DNA from: a virus
Virus record (IMG/VR): IMGVR_UViG_3300030385_001578
Span: 1 to 43,561 of that record
Direction: 5' to 3' (one strand)
DNA: 43,561 nucleotides
Made by a program: the position numbers and the translations under genes. Positions 30,305-37,611 of this stretch are shown one piece after another. Each line of letters starts with the position of its first letter. Within the stretch, counting starts at the first letter, position 1. The notes beneath the pieces were generated by a model. The model worked only from the letters and a program-made list of their open reading frames with translations, had not been told where the DNA came from and ran no database searches.

Positions 30305-31161
30305 AGATCACTCAGCCCGGCCTCGTGTTTGACATGAGCGACGAGACCTACCACTCCGACCCGGTGCCTGGTGGCTCGCTGTCATCGTCGCTCGCACGTC
30401 GCCTCACCGAGCACGTCCCGGCCAAGGCGTTCGCGTGGCACCACAACCGCAAGCCCACCGCAACCATGAACCTCGGCAAGGCTGCCCACCTGCACGCACT
30501 GGGTGCCGGTCCCGAGCTGGTCGTCTGGCAGTACGACGGGCGCACCAAGGCGGGCAAGGAGGAGCGCGCGGCCAGAGCCGACGACGTGGAGGCCGAGCGC
30601 ATCATCGCCGTCACTGAGGACGAGCGCGACCAGGTGCTCGGCATGGTCACAGCCCTGCGCGCCAACCCCGAGGTCGCGGCCATGCTCGACGCCGGCACCC
30701 CCGAGGTGTCCGTCTTCTGGCAGGAGTACGGCGCCTGGTGTCGTGGGCGCTTCGACCTGCTCGGCGAGGTCGGCGACGACTACAAGACGACCGACGACGC
30801 ATCCGCCCGAGGCTTCGAGCGGGCGATGTCGACCTATGGCTACCACCAGCAAGCCGACTTCTACCTCCGCGGCCTGCGAGCGATCGGTCACCCGGCAGGC
30901 GAGCGCCCCATGCGCTTCATCTGCCAGGAGAAGACCTATCCCTACCTCGTGCAGGTCCACACCTGCGACGAGTTGGCGATGGAGATTGCGTCCGAGCTGA
31001 ACGACCGCGCCATCCGCATCTTCGCGGAGTGCGTCGAGAGCGGTGAGTGGGCGGGCTACCCGACCCTGCACGCCGAGCCGACCGCGCTCCCCAACAGCTA
31101 CTTCTTCCGCTACGCCGACGTGATCCCGGAGCGGCTTAACCCATTCGTAGAAAGCGCCTGA
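30301..31161 (+). CDS. RecE/YqaJ-like exonuclease (PD-(D/E)XK)
   Basis: 286 aa. TATMNLGKAAHLHALGAGPE and SVFWQEYGAWCRGRFDLLGE, then DDYKTTDDASARGFERAMST and YGYHQQADFYLRGLRAIG, match phage PD-(D/E)XK exonucleases; D in GRFDLL and DYKTT (D-x-K) are the probable catalytic pair. It should chew DNA ends during recombination or replication. The next gene is its frequent companion. ATGA overlap at the start. Confidence 0.82.
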   Translation: MKITQPGLVFDMSDETYHSDPVPGGSLSSSLARRLTEHVPAKAFAWHHNRKPTATMNLGKAAHLHALGAGPELVVWQYDGRTKAGKEERAARADDVEAERIIAVTEDERDQVLGMVTALRANPEVAAMLDAGTPEVSVFWQEYGAWCRGRFDLLGEVGDDYKTTDDASARGFERAMSTYGYHQQADFYLRGLRAIGHPAGERPMRFICQEKTYPYLVQVHTCDELAMEIASELNDRAIRIFAECVESGEWAGYPTLHAEPTALPNSYFFRYADVIPERLNPFVESA

Positions 31162-31163
31162 AC

Positions 31164-31754
31164 ATGGACCTAACGCAGACCATCATCGCCAAGAGTGACC
31201 AGTTGAACGCCGACGACCTACTCAGTGGGCCGCGCACCTTCACCGTCACTGAGGTTCGCCAGGGTGACGCCGAGCAGCCGGTGAGCATCGTCCTCGCCGA
31301 GTGGCCGAGCAACCGCCCCTTCAAGCCATCCAAGACGGTCACGCGCATCCTCGTGCACGCCTGGGGCAAGGAGACCGACGAGTGGCCCCAGGGCGCTCGC
31401 ATGACCCTGTTCCGCGACGCCGACGTGAAGTGGGCGGGGCAGGCTATCGGCGGCATCCGTGTGAGCCACCTGTCCCACATCAAGGGCAAGCTCAAGATCG
31501 CGCTCCAGGAGTCCAAGGGCAAGAAGACGCTCCACACGATCGACCCCCTCCCTGACGCCACCCCCGAGCCCACGCCCGACGAGCTCGGCGCGCAGGTCGT
31601 GTCCGCACTCGCCGACGCCACCACCGAGGACGAGGCCCGCGAGTGGGGCAACCGTGCCCACGCCCGCAACCTGCTCGACGTGCAGGTCGACGGCCAGAGC
31701 GTCCGCGACCACGTCACCGCCCGACTGGCCGCGCTGACCGAGGAGTCCGCGTGA
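31164..31754 (+). CDS. Companion of phage exonuclease (possible ssDNA-binding role)
   Basis: 196 aa starting MDLTQTIIAKSDQLNADDLL. The first about 125 residues (GPRTFTVTEVRQGDAEQPVS, RMTLFRDADVKWAGQAIGGI) are beta-rich and familiar from actinophages, where the gene usually follows the exonuclease. I know no proven function; single-strand binding or annealing is a guess. The C-terminus is acidic and helical (TPDELGAQVVSALADATTED). Confidence 0.7.
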   Translation: MDLTQTIIAKSDQLNADDLLSGPRTFTVTEVRQGDAEQPVSIVLAEWPSNRPFKPSKTVTRILVHAWGKETDEWPQGARMTLFRDADVKWAGQAIGGIRVSHLSHIKGKLKIALQESKGKKTLHTIDPLPDATPEPTPDELGAQVVSALADATTEDEAREWGNRAHARNLLDVQVDGQSVRDHVTARLAALTEESA

Positions 31755-31804
31755 GTGCCGGGCGCAGAACAAGTCAATCGCCCACGAGTGAGGTGACGGC
31801 ATGA
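31751..31804 (+). CDS. Possible micro-ORF MSAGRRTSQSPTSEVTA
   Basis: 17 codons plus stop, bridging the two flanking genes through GTGA and ATGA overlaps. SPTSEVTA looks like a degraded PTSDLT leader. Translation is uncertain because no ribosome site is obvious. Confidence 0.35.
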   Translation: MSAGRRTSQSPTSEVTA

Positions 31805-32037
31805 GCGCCTACGCGGCCGACGACCTACCCCTTGTCGACGTGGTGGGCGCCGAGAGCAATCGCCCGCGCGGCCACATAGCCCTCGGCGAGCCCGACAGTC
31901 AGGCAATCGCCGTGTTCACCGACATGGGCCGCCACCTGACCTTCCGGTCCTACCAGCGCGGCCAGTTCGACGCCGCTGGCGCCCGCAATCTCGCCCACGA
32001 GCTGACCCTCTGGGCCGACCGACAGGAGAACCGATGA
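31801..32037 (+). CDS. Hypothetical protein
   Basis: 78 aa, MSAYAADDLPLVDVVGAESN, then strand-like segments (HIALGEPDSQAIAVFTDMGR) and a helical end. GAGGTGACGG precedes the ATG. Function unknown. Confidence 0.55.
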   Translation: MSAYAADDLPLVDVVGAESNRPRGHIALGEPDSQAIAVFTDMGRHLTFRSYQRGQFDAAGARNLAHELTLWADRQENR

Positions 32038-32525
32038 ACTGGCTTGCACAGGCCGCAGGAGCGATGGGCGACGAGAGCGCCCGCCGCCAGAAGATCATGA
32101 CCCTCGGCGAACTGCGCGCGGCGCTCCAGATGCTGCCGCTCTCAACGCCCGTCACCGTCAACGGCCAGCCGCCCGCCTCGCTCGCCTCCTACCGGGGCAT
32201 GTACGAGCGCCTGGCGATCGGCACCAAGCGGCACCGCGACGACTACGAGACCCGCGTCAACAGGTACACCGCGCACCCCGACTACGACCCCGACCCGGCA
32301 GTCGCTGACGTGACCATCGCCGAGCCCGTAACGGCGGAGGAGATGGTCAAGGCACTCGACCTCGCCGACGGGCTGGACTTCGGTGGCTACAAGGGCGGCG
32401 TCTTCGAGATGCACGCCGGGACGTGGATGCACGTCGCCGAGTCCGGTGACTGCGGCCTGGCGGTCTACGGCGTGCGGCTCGACGGCGAGACGGCGGTCAT
32501 CGTGGCCGGTGAGTACGAGTGGTGA
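32034..32525 (+). CDS. Hypothetical protein
   Basis: 163 aa. KIMTLGELRAALQMLPLSTP then VTVNGQPPASLASYRGMYER is a pattern repeated in actinophages. The later part (VTAEEMVKALDLADGLDFGG, then FEMHAGTWMHVA) is alpha/beta. I cannot assign a function. ATGA overlap with the previous gene; GTGA with the micro-ORF at 32522. Confidence 0.6.
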   Translation: MNWLAQAAGAMGDESARRQKIMTLGELRAALQMLPLSTPVTVNGQPPASLASYRGMYERLAIGTKRHRDDYETRVNRYTAHPDYDPDPAVADVTIAEPVTAEEMVKALDLADGLDFGGYKGGVFEMHAGTWMHVAESGDCGLAVYGVRLDGETAVIVAGEYEW

Positions 32526-32560
32526 TCCGCTCTTTCGGTCCCGAACGAGGCCCACAGTGA
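32522..32560 (+). CDS. Micro-ORF MIRSFGPERGPQ
   Basis: 12 codons plus stop. Its GTG overlaps the previous stop and its TGA overlaps the next GTG, so it exactly bridges two genes. Nearly all of it is an SFGP junction repeat. It may be translated by coupling. Confidence 0.4.
   Translation: MIRSFGPERGPQ
32531..32542 (+). repeat. SFGP junction repeat, copy 4
   Basis: TCTTTCGGTCCC, 14 bases before GTG 32557. Confidence 0.85.
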
Positions 32561-32661
32561 CCCGCCCCCTCGAAGTCGTCGCCATCCTCACCCTCGGCGC
32601 CTTCGCAATCGACTGGCAGCTCGCCGCACTCCTCACCGCGCAGGCCGGGTGGGGGTCGTGA
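32557..32661 (+). CDS. Tiny hydrophobic protein
   Basis: 34 aa: MTRPLEVVAILTLGAFAIDW then QLAALLTAQAGWGS. A single, likely membrane-associated helix. The start is GTGACC after a junction repeat; overlaps at both ends support translation. Function unknown. Confidence 0.45.
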   Translation: MTRPLEVVAILTLGAFAIDWQLAALLTAQAGWGS

Positions 32662-32759
32662 GGGCCGCACTCGCACCGCTGCTCATCGCCTGGGCTGCGG
32701 TGTGCAACGCCGTCAGTCGGTGCGACTCGTGGCTGTGCGACTACGGGGACGACTCGTGA
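32658..32759 (+). CDS. Tiny protein with Cys residues
   Basis: 33 aa: MRAALAPLLIAWAAVCNAVS then RCDSWLCDYGDDS. A short hydrophobic helix with three Cys. GTGA overlaps at both ends. Function unknown. Confidence 0.45.
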   Translation: MRAALAPLLIAWAAVCNAVSRCDSWLCDYGDDS

Positions 32760-33088
32760 GCACCGCCCGCAACGGTCGCGCTCGAGAGCACCGCATCAGC
32801 AAGGCCATGCAGACCCACGGCTGGCACCAGATCATGCGAGCCGCAGCCAGCAAAGGCCCCGCCGATCTGCTCATGGCCCACGCAGACCACGGCGCCGCGC
32901 TAGTCCAAGTCGGCACCGCCCGCAGCAAGACCCTCGGTCCCGCCGACCGCGACCGCTTCGTCACCGCCGCCGAACTGATCGGCGCCCTGCCGTTGCTCGC
33001 CACCAGCGGCCCCGGCATCCCAACCCGTTACTGGCACGTCACGAGAGACGTCGCCTCGACCTGGCAGGAGTACCAGCCCAATGCCTGA
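32756..33088 (+). CDS. Resolvase-like PD-(D/E)XK protein
   Basis: 110 aa, GTG start. AREHRISKAMQTHGWHQIMR then AAASKGPADLLMAHADHGAA and LVQVG resemble Hjc-type Holliday-junction resolvases: Glu in an N-terminal helix, Asp in PADLL, then a strand expected to read (E/Q)-x-K. Here it reads QVG, with no Lys, so activity may be lost or shifted. It would act on branched DNA in recombination. Confidence 0.62.
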   Translation: MSTARNGRAREHRISKAMQTHGWHQIMRAAASKGPADLLMAHADHGAALVQVGTARSKTLGPADRDRFVTAAELIGALPLLATSGPGIPTRYWHVTRDVASTWQEYQPNA

Positions 33089-33230
33089 CAACAAGTCCAT
33101 GATGCAGCGCCTCGAAGCGCTCGGCCCAGTGCGCCCCAACCCGTCCGGCGAGGAGTCCGTGCGGCGGCTGGTTGCCGAACAGCCTGACGCCGACGTGCTG
33201 CTGGGGATGATCCTGGGGGGTGCGGCGTGA
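33081..33230 (+). CDS. Small hypothetical protein
   Basis: 49 aa: MPDNKSMMQRLEALGPVRPN then EESVRRLVAEQPDADVLLGM. Overlaps the previous gene by eight bases. Helical and acidic. Function unknown. Confidence 0.5.
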   Translation: MPDNKSMMQRLEALGPVRPNPSGEESVRRLVAEQPDADVLLGMILGGAA

Positions 33231-33538
33231 AGATCTACATCGCCGGACCCATGACCGGCTATCCCGAGTTCAACTACCCCGCGTTCTTCGGCGCCGCCGA
33301 ACGACTGGCCGCTATGGGCATCGAGACGATCAACCCTGCCCGCACTGAGGGTCGCGAGGACTGCCGCGACTGGCTCGACTTCATGCGCGCCAGCCTCCAC
33401 GACCTCGCCAACTGCGACGGCATCGCCTTCCTCTCCGGCTGGCACGACTCCCGTGGCGCCTCCCTCGAGGTCCACATCGCCCGCTCGCTCGACCTGCCCG
33501 TCCGCAGCGTTGAGTCGTGGCTGGAGGTGGCGGCATGA
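33227..33538 (+). CDS. DUF4406-like nucleoside 2-deoxyribosyltransferase-fold protein
   Basis: 103 aa, GTG start. KIYIAGPMTGYPEFNYPAFF then GIETINPARTEG, DCDGIAFLSGWHDSRGASLE and HIARSLDLPV match the DUF4406 family related to nucleoside deoxyribosyltransferases. It may handle nucleotides, but the substrate is unknown. Common in phage early regions. Confidence 0.82.
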   Translation: MKIYIAGPMTGYPEFNYPAFFGAAERLAAMGIETINPARTEGREDCRDWLDFMRASLHDLANCDGIAFLSGWHDSRGASLEVHIARSLDLPVRSVESWLEVAA

Positions 33539-33735
33539 CCCCACCACCCACCCAGCCCCACACGGCGCCCGAGACCCACGTCTCCGGCGCCGCTCTCGTC
33601 TCCGCACTCCGCGAGTGGACCGCCGCCAACGAGCGGGCGCGTCGGGAGTACGCCGAGCACCCGCTGGCGAAGTCGTGCAGTCGCCAGCACCAATGCACCG
33701 CCATGTACCTCAAGCGAGCGGCGGCGGTCGCATGA
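33535..33735 (+). CDS. Small hypothetical protein
   Basis: 66 aa, Pro/Thr-rich start then a helical segment (AALVSALREWTAANERARRE) and KSCSRQHQCTAMYLKRAAAV. ATGA overlaps both neighbours. Function unknown. Confidence 0.55.
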   Translation: MTPPPTQPHTAPETHVSGAALVSALREWTAANERARREYAEHPLAKSCSRQHQCTAMYLKRAAAVA

Positions 33736-33983
33736 GCTTCCTACCCGTCGCCGCCCTGCCCGCAGACGAAGCGCCGCCCTGTAGCGGCCTCTGGGCGATC
33801 TTCGACAGCAACGCCCCCTCTGACCACAAGGCAGCGCGGCAACTTTGCGCCCGCTGCCCCGTTCGCCGCGAGTGCGACGACGTCCGCGCCGAGTCCACCG
33901 CCCGCTCCCTGCCCGGCTTCGGCCCGCGTGGGACCTGGGCGGGACGACTCCACAGTAGAACAGGAGCACGAGATGTCGCCTGA
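33732..33983 (+). CDS. whiB: WhiB-family transcriptional regulator
   Basis: 83 aa. Four Cys in WhiB spacing (PPCSG, then LCARCPVRREC) coordinate a 4Fe-4S cluster in this family. GPRGTWAGRLHSRTGA corresponds to the G-x-W-(G/A)-G turn and basic C-terminus. WhiB proteins bind sigma factor and tune host promoters; phage versions can alter host gene expression or immunity. This gene is firm evidence for an actinobacterial host. Confidence 0.88.
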   Translation: MSFLPVAALPADEAPPCSGLWAIFDSNAPSDHKAARQLCARCPVRRECDDVRAESTARSLPGFGPRGTWAGRLHSRTGARDVA

Positions 33984-34815
33984 CGACAACCGCCACGGCA
34001 CCTACGCCGGAGCCGTCGCGCACTACGCCCACAAGGAGCCGCTGTGCGAGCCCTGCCGCGAGGCTAAGCGGTCCTACTCGCGGCGCCAGCACAAGGAGCA
34101 GCAGATGGGTCGCGCGCGTTACGTCGACACCACGCTCCTGCGACGACACGTCCGTGCGCTGCTCAACGCGGGTATGACCCAGGCCGACATCGCACGCGCG
34201 GCCGGACTGTGCGACGAGACCGTGCGACTGGTCCGCAACGGTGGCCCGCTGGTCAACATCAAGACCTTCCGGGCCATCGCGGCGGTACAGGTCGGCGCCT
34301 CTGAGACGTACATGCCGCGCGAAGGTGCCGCCCGCAAGATTCGTGCGCTCGCTGCCGCTGGCCACGAGCTGCGATCCATCGCGGCGGAACTGGGGATGAA
34401 GCCCCAGGCGCTCGCCAACATCATCCACGACTACAAGCCGAGCGCCGGCCGGGTGACGCGCAAGACCTGGGACAAGGTCGACGACCTCTACCAGCGCCTG
34501 CACATGACGCCGGGACCCTCGAGCCGCACGAAGGCCATCGCCGCCAAGCGTGGCTGGCCCCCGCCGCTGGCCTGGGACGACATCGACGACCCGAACGAGA
34601 CCCCGACCGACTGGCACTACCGCCCCCCGACGCGCCTGGAGCAGTTCGACGCGCTGGTGGAGCGAGGTGCCGGGCTGACCGAGATCCTGCGGGACCTGCG
34701 GGTCGGTCGTGACGCGCTGGAGAAGTGGGCCGCGCGCAACGGTCGCAACGTCGTCTACTCCGCGCTCAAGGCTGGCGAGTACGTGCCGACGCGGCAGGGG
34801 AAGTGGGCGTCGTGA
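33973..34815 (+). CDS. DNA-binding protein with several HTH segments
   Basis: 280 aa, ATG 33973 after CAGGAGCACGAG, overlapping the whiB gene by 11 bases. The N-terminus (HGTYAGAVAHYAHKEPLCEP then CREAKRSY) has the motif seen in the 28030 product. At least three HTH-like segments follow: MTQADIARAAGLCDETVRLV, HELRSIAAELGMKPQALANI and GLTEILRDLRVGRDALEKWA. It is probably a sequence-specific regulator acting in the early region. Confidence 0.75.
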   Translation: MSPDDNRHGTYAGAVAHYAHKEPLCEPCREAKRSYSRRQHKEQQMGRARYVDTTLLRRHVRALLNAGMTQADIARAAGLCDETVRLVRNGGPLVNIKTFRAIAAVQVGASETYMPREGAARKIRALAAAGHELRSIAAELGMKPQALANIIHDYKPSAGRVTRKTWDKVDDLYQRLHMTPGPSSRTKAIAAKRGWPPPLAWDDIDDPNETPTDWHYRPPTRLEQFDALVERGAGLTEILRDLRVGRDALEKWAARNGRNVVYSALKAGEYVPTRQGKWAS

Positions 34816-34910
34816 GGGGGGTCGATGTGGGCTCTGACCTGCGCAAACACGCCGACGAGCGGGTGGAGTTTACCGGCCACCCGTGCGAGAATTGGGACAC
34901 AAGTAAAGAC

Positions 34911-34975
34911 GGCCCGGACGCGGAGTTGGTACCTCCGGCCGGGCCTACCGATCAGCACTTAAGGAGAGTGATCGG
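34911..34975 (+). ncRNA. Structured leader A (before PD-(D/E)XK nuclease)
   Basis: GGCCCGG (34911-34917) pairs with 34939-34945, and CGGAG (34921-34925) with 34933-34937, giving a hairpin. CCGATC (34948-34953) can pair with GATCGG (34970-34975), placing AAGGAG (34961-34966) in the loop just before GTG 34977. It shares layout with leaders at 41952 and 42663. Confidence 0.6.
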
Positions 34976-34976
34976 C

Positions 34977-35456
34977 GTGGCCAGTATGCCACCCACCCTG
35001 TTCCCGCAGGCAACCCCCGACCCATCGCAGCCCGTCACGGATCTTGTGGCAGGCGTTGCGGCCGAGCACATCGTCTGCGCAGACCTTCTGCTCGACGGCT
35101 GGCGCGCATTCCTGACCGACCAATACTGCCCCTACGACCTTGCCGTCGAGGTTGATGGTCGGCTGCTGCGAGTTCAGGTGAAGGCCACCCGCACCAGTAA
35201 GCCGATCCCGCAACGAACCGCGCAGATTCCCGCCTATCAGTGGCACATCCGCCGCGCGGGGAAGGGTGGCGCGCGCGTCTACGGCGCAGGCGAGTTCGAC
35301 ATGTTGGCACTGGTGGCACTCGACATCCGACGCATTGCCTACCTGCCCCCATCTCTCAAGCTCCAAACGGTTCACATTCGACCGCCTGGGGCGCCCGGTG
35401 GCCGACAGTTTGATGACTTCCCGTTCACGCGGGCGATCGAAGGGGTGGCGGCATGA
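34977..35456 (+). CDS. PD-(D/E)XK endonuclease, possibly mobile
   Basis: 159 aa from GTG 34977, chosen because of AAGGAG and the leader hairpins. The frame is open back to a GTG at 34812 that overlaps the previous stop, so a 214-aa product cannot be excluded. GVAAEHIVCADLLLDGWRAF then DLAVEVDGRLLRVQVKATRT gives D-x(n)-(Q)VK, like the group I intron-type PD-(D/E)XK endonucleases. The stop overlaps the methyltransferase start, so a restriction partner role is the alternative. Confidence 0.7.
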   Translation: MASMPPTLFPQATPDPSQPVTDLVAGVAAEHIVCADLLLDGWRAFLTDQYCPYDLAVEVDGRLLRVQVKATRTSKPIPQRTAQIPAYQWHIRRAGKGGARVYGAGEFDMLALVALDIRRIAYLPPSLKLQTVHIRPPGAPGGRQFDDFPFTRAIEGVAA

Positions 35457-37168
35457 GCGAGCCTCACTTCAAGGATGCGACCGTGACTCTCTACGCGGGA
35501 GACTGCCTCGAGATTCTGCGAGAGTTGCCGGATTCCAGCGTCGACTCAGTCTGCTGCGACCCGCCGTATGGGCTCAGCAACACCAGCCCGCAGCAGGTCG
35601 CCGACACCCTGGTCCGCTGGGTCAACGGCGACCGCGACTACATCCCCACCGGCTCGGGCTTCATGGGTCGCCCGTGGGATGCGTTCGTGCCCCCGGTTGC
35701 GGTGTGGGATGAGTGCCTGCGGGTCCTCAAGCCGGGCGGGCATGTCCTCGCGTTCGCCGGCTCGAGGACGCACGACCTGATGACTCTGGCACTGCGCCTG
35801 GCGGGGTTCGAGATCCGCGACTCGGTTGCCTGGCTGTACGGCTCCGGCTTCCCCAAGTCGCTCGACGTGTCCAAGGCGATCGACAAGGCGCGCACCGAGG
35901 ACCGCGCGCCCGTCGATGCCGTGCGGTCGTGGCTCAACGCCCGACGCCTAGATGCGGGGCTCAGTCACGACGCGGTAAACAAGCACTTCGGGCACGCGAG
36001 CAACGGCGGCGGTTCGTCATCCGCATGGATGACCAACCCGACGAGCAAGAGCCTGCCGACGTGGGACCAGTGGCAGACGCTCAAGGCGCTGTTCGACTTC
36101 GGTGACGAGATGGACGCCGAGGTCTGGCGGCTCAATGGCCGCAAGGGCAAGCCGGGTGACAACTTCGAGAGCCGCGAGGTTCTGTCCGAAGTGGTTCGCG
36201 AAGTCAAGGGCGGGTCATGGGCGGACAACGCCGCGACGGGCCGCTACTCGCTCGGCGAGAAGGTCATCCGCGACACGGCCCCCGCCACCCCCGACGCCGA
36301 ACACTGGCAGGGCTGGGGCACGGCGCTCAAGCCCGCCTTCGAGCCGATCGTCATGGGCCGCAAGCCGCTGGCCGGGACCGTTGCCGCGAACGTCCTGGCG
36401 CACGGGACTGGGGCGCTCAACATCGACGGGTGCCGGACTGGTTACACATCCGACGCTGACAAGGCTTCCGCTCGCCCGGGCGGTAAGGCAACTTCACTCA
36501 ACGGCGCCCTCGCCGGAAAGGCTCAGACATGCGAGACCCCGAGTACCGCTGCACCGACGAAGGAATCTTCCACGACCTCCGAGACTGGGCCTGCACTCAC
36601 TGCGCCTTCGTCGTTGAACCCGAGGACCGAGTTCAAGGTTGAGCAAGGCGCCGGCCGCTGGCCCGCCAACGTCATCCTCGACGAGTCGCAGGCTGCCGAG
36701 CTTGATCTGATGAGCGGGGAGTCTGTCAGCAAGCGCAGCGCGGGAAGGCAGACACCCAAGAGCGGGACGGACGCCTACGGCGAGTTTGCAGGCACTGACA
36801 ATGAGGCGGGCCACGACGACACGGGCGGTGCGTCCCGATTCTTCTACGTCGCCAAGGCCGACAGCAGTGAGCGAGTCCGTGTCGACGGCATCGCTCACCC
36901 CACCGTCAAGCCGCTGAGCATCATGCGGTGGCTCGTTCGGCTCGTGACCCCACCAGGCGGGACCGTCCTCGAGCCGTTCGCTGGCAGTGGGACCACCGTC
37001 GAGGCGTGCATCCTCGAAGGCTTCCGCTGCATCGCCATCGAGCGCGAGGCGGAGTACCTGCCGCTCATTCAGCAGCGCATCCACCGACGCCGTGACCCCG
37101 TGGCCGCCGTCAAGGCGACCGGGGATGACGGCGGCCTGTTCGACCTGCTCGGGGAGGCGACGGCATGA
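35453..37168 (+). CDS. DNA methyltransferase (N4/N6, beta-class order)
   Basis: 571 aa, long for the family. DSVCCDPPYGL near residue 36 is the catalytic motif IV; PGGTVLEPFAGSGTTVEACI near residue 505 is the AdoMet motif I; HPTVKPLSIMRWLVRLV precedes it. Motif IV before I is the beta-class order. Residues about 140-240 form a helical insert (RSWLNARRLDAGLSHDAVNK) that may recognise the target, and residues about 330-400 are low-complexity Ser/Thr/Ala-rich. It may modify phage DNA against restriction. Confidence 0.88.
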   Translation: MSEPHFKDATVTLYAGDCLEILRELPDSSVDSVCCDPPYGLSNTSPQQVADTLVRWVNGDRDYIPTGSGFMGRPWDAFVPPVAVWDECLRVLKPGGHVLAFAGSRTHDLMTLALRLAGFEIRDSVAWLYGSGFPKSLDVSKAIDKARTEDRAPVDAVRSWLNARRLDAGLSHDAVNKHFGHASNGGGSSSAWMTNPTSKSLPTWDQWQTLKALFDFGDEMDAEVWRLNGRKGKPGDNFESREVLSEVVREVKGGSWADNAATGRYSLGEKVIRDTAPATPDAEHWQGWGTALKPAFEPIVMGRKPLAGTVAANVLAHGTGALNIDGCRTGYTSDADKASARPGGKATSLNGALAGKAQTCETPSTAAPTKESSTTSETGPALTAPSSLNPRTEFKVEQGAGRWPANVILDESQAAELDLMSGESVSKRSAGRQTPKSGTDAYGEFAGTDNEAGHDDTGGASRFFYVAKADSSERVRVDGIAHPTVKPLSIMRWLVRLVTPPGGTVLEPFAGSGTTVEACILEGFRCIAIEREAEYLPLIQQRIHRRRDPVAAVKATGDDGGLFDLLGEATA

Positions 37169-37437
37169 GCGAGCGCGAAGCCTGCTGCGACTGGTGCGGC
37201 CACGACAACGGCGAGCACCAGAACGGATGCCGCCTCGGGCTCGGACCCGACGAGCGGGGCGCGCACCGAACTGACTGCAACTGCGCTCCCCCTTACGCGG
37301 ATTGCAGACACCCAGCCTGCGACTGCACCGAGTGTGTGTACGACTGTCCGGGAGCCTGTGGCGATCACCACTGGCTCGACCGGCCCGAGTCCGACACTCG
37401 CGAGTGCCTGATCTGTGGAACGGAGGTGGTGGACTAA
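37165..37437 (+). CDS. Cysteine-rich protein with shared C-terminus
   Basis: 90 aa with about 14 Cys, including CCDWCGHDNGEH, CNCAPPYADCRH and CDCTECVYDCPG. The ending WLDRPESDTRECLICGTEV matches the product at 23332-23574. It could bind several zinc ions. ATGA overlap at the start and TAATG at the end. Confidence 0.65.
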   Translation: MSEREACCDWCGHDNGEHQNGCRLGLGPDERGAHRTDCNCAPPYADCRHPACDCTECVYDCPGACGDHHWLDRPESDTRECLICGTEVVD

Positions 37438-37610
37438 TGAGCGACGAGCAAGAGCCGCCGACCCTGACGGTCATCTGCCCCAAGTGCCGGACCACCTATC
37501 CCGTGGCCGTGACGATGGACTACGCAGGCCGGATCATTGAGGACCCGCTCGACTATGCCGACATGTGGGCGCACTACTGGACCCACACGCACTCGTGGGG
37601 GCGGTCGTGA
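37437..37610 (+). CDS. Small CxxC protein
   Basis: 57 aa, MSDEQEPPTLTVICPKCRTT, then YPVAVTMDYAGRIIEDPLDY and a His/Trp-rich end (WAHYWTHTHSWGRS). One C-x2-C and the C-terminal His could make a zinc site. Starts one base inside the previous stop. Confidence 0.6.
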   Translation: MSDEQEPPTLTVICPKCRTTYPVAVTMDYAGRIIEDPLDYADMWAHYWTHTHSWGRS

Positions 37611-37611
37611 C

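Noticed and set aside
33274-34617. 447-codon minus-strand frame
   Set aside because: Covers genes with firm plus-strand calls (DUF4406, WhiB, HTH protein).
34812-34976. Longer PD-(D/E)XK protein from GTG 34812
   Set aside because: The extra residues are encoded by the leader hairpins and lack family similarity; kept only as an alternative.
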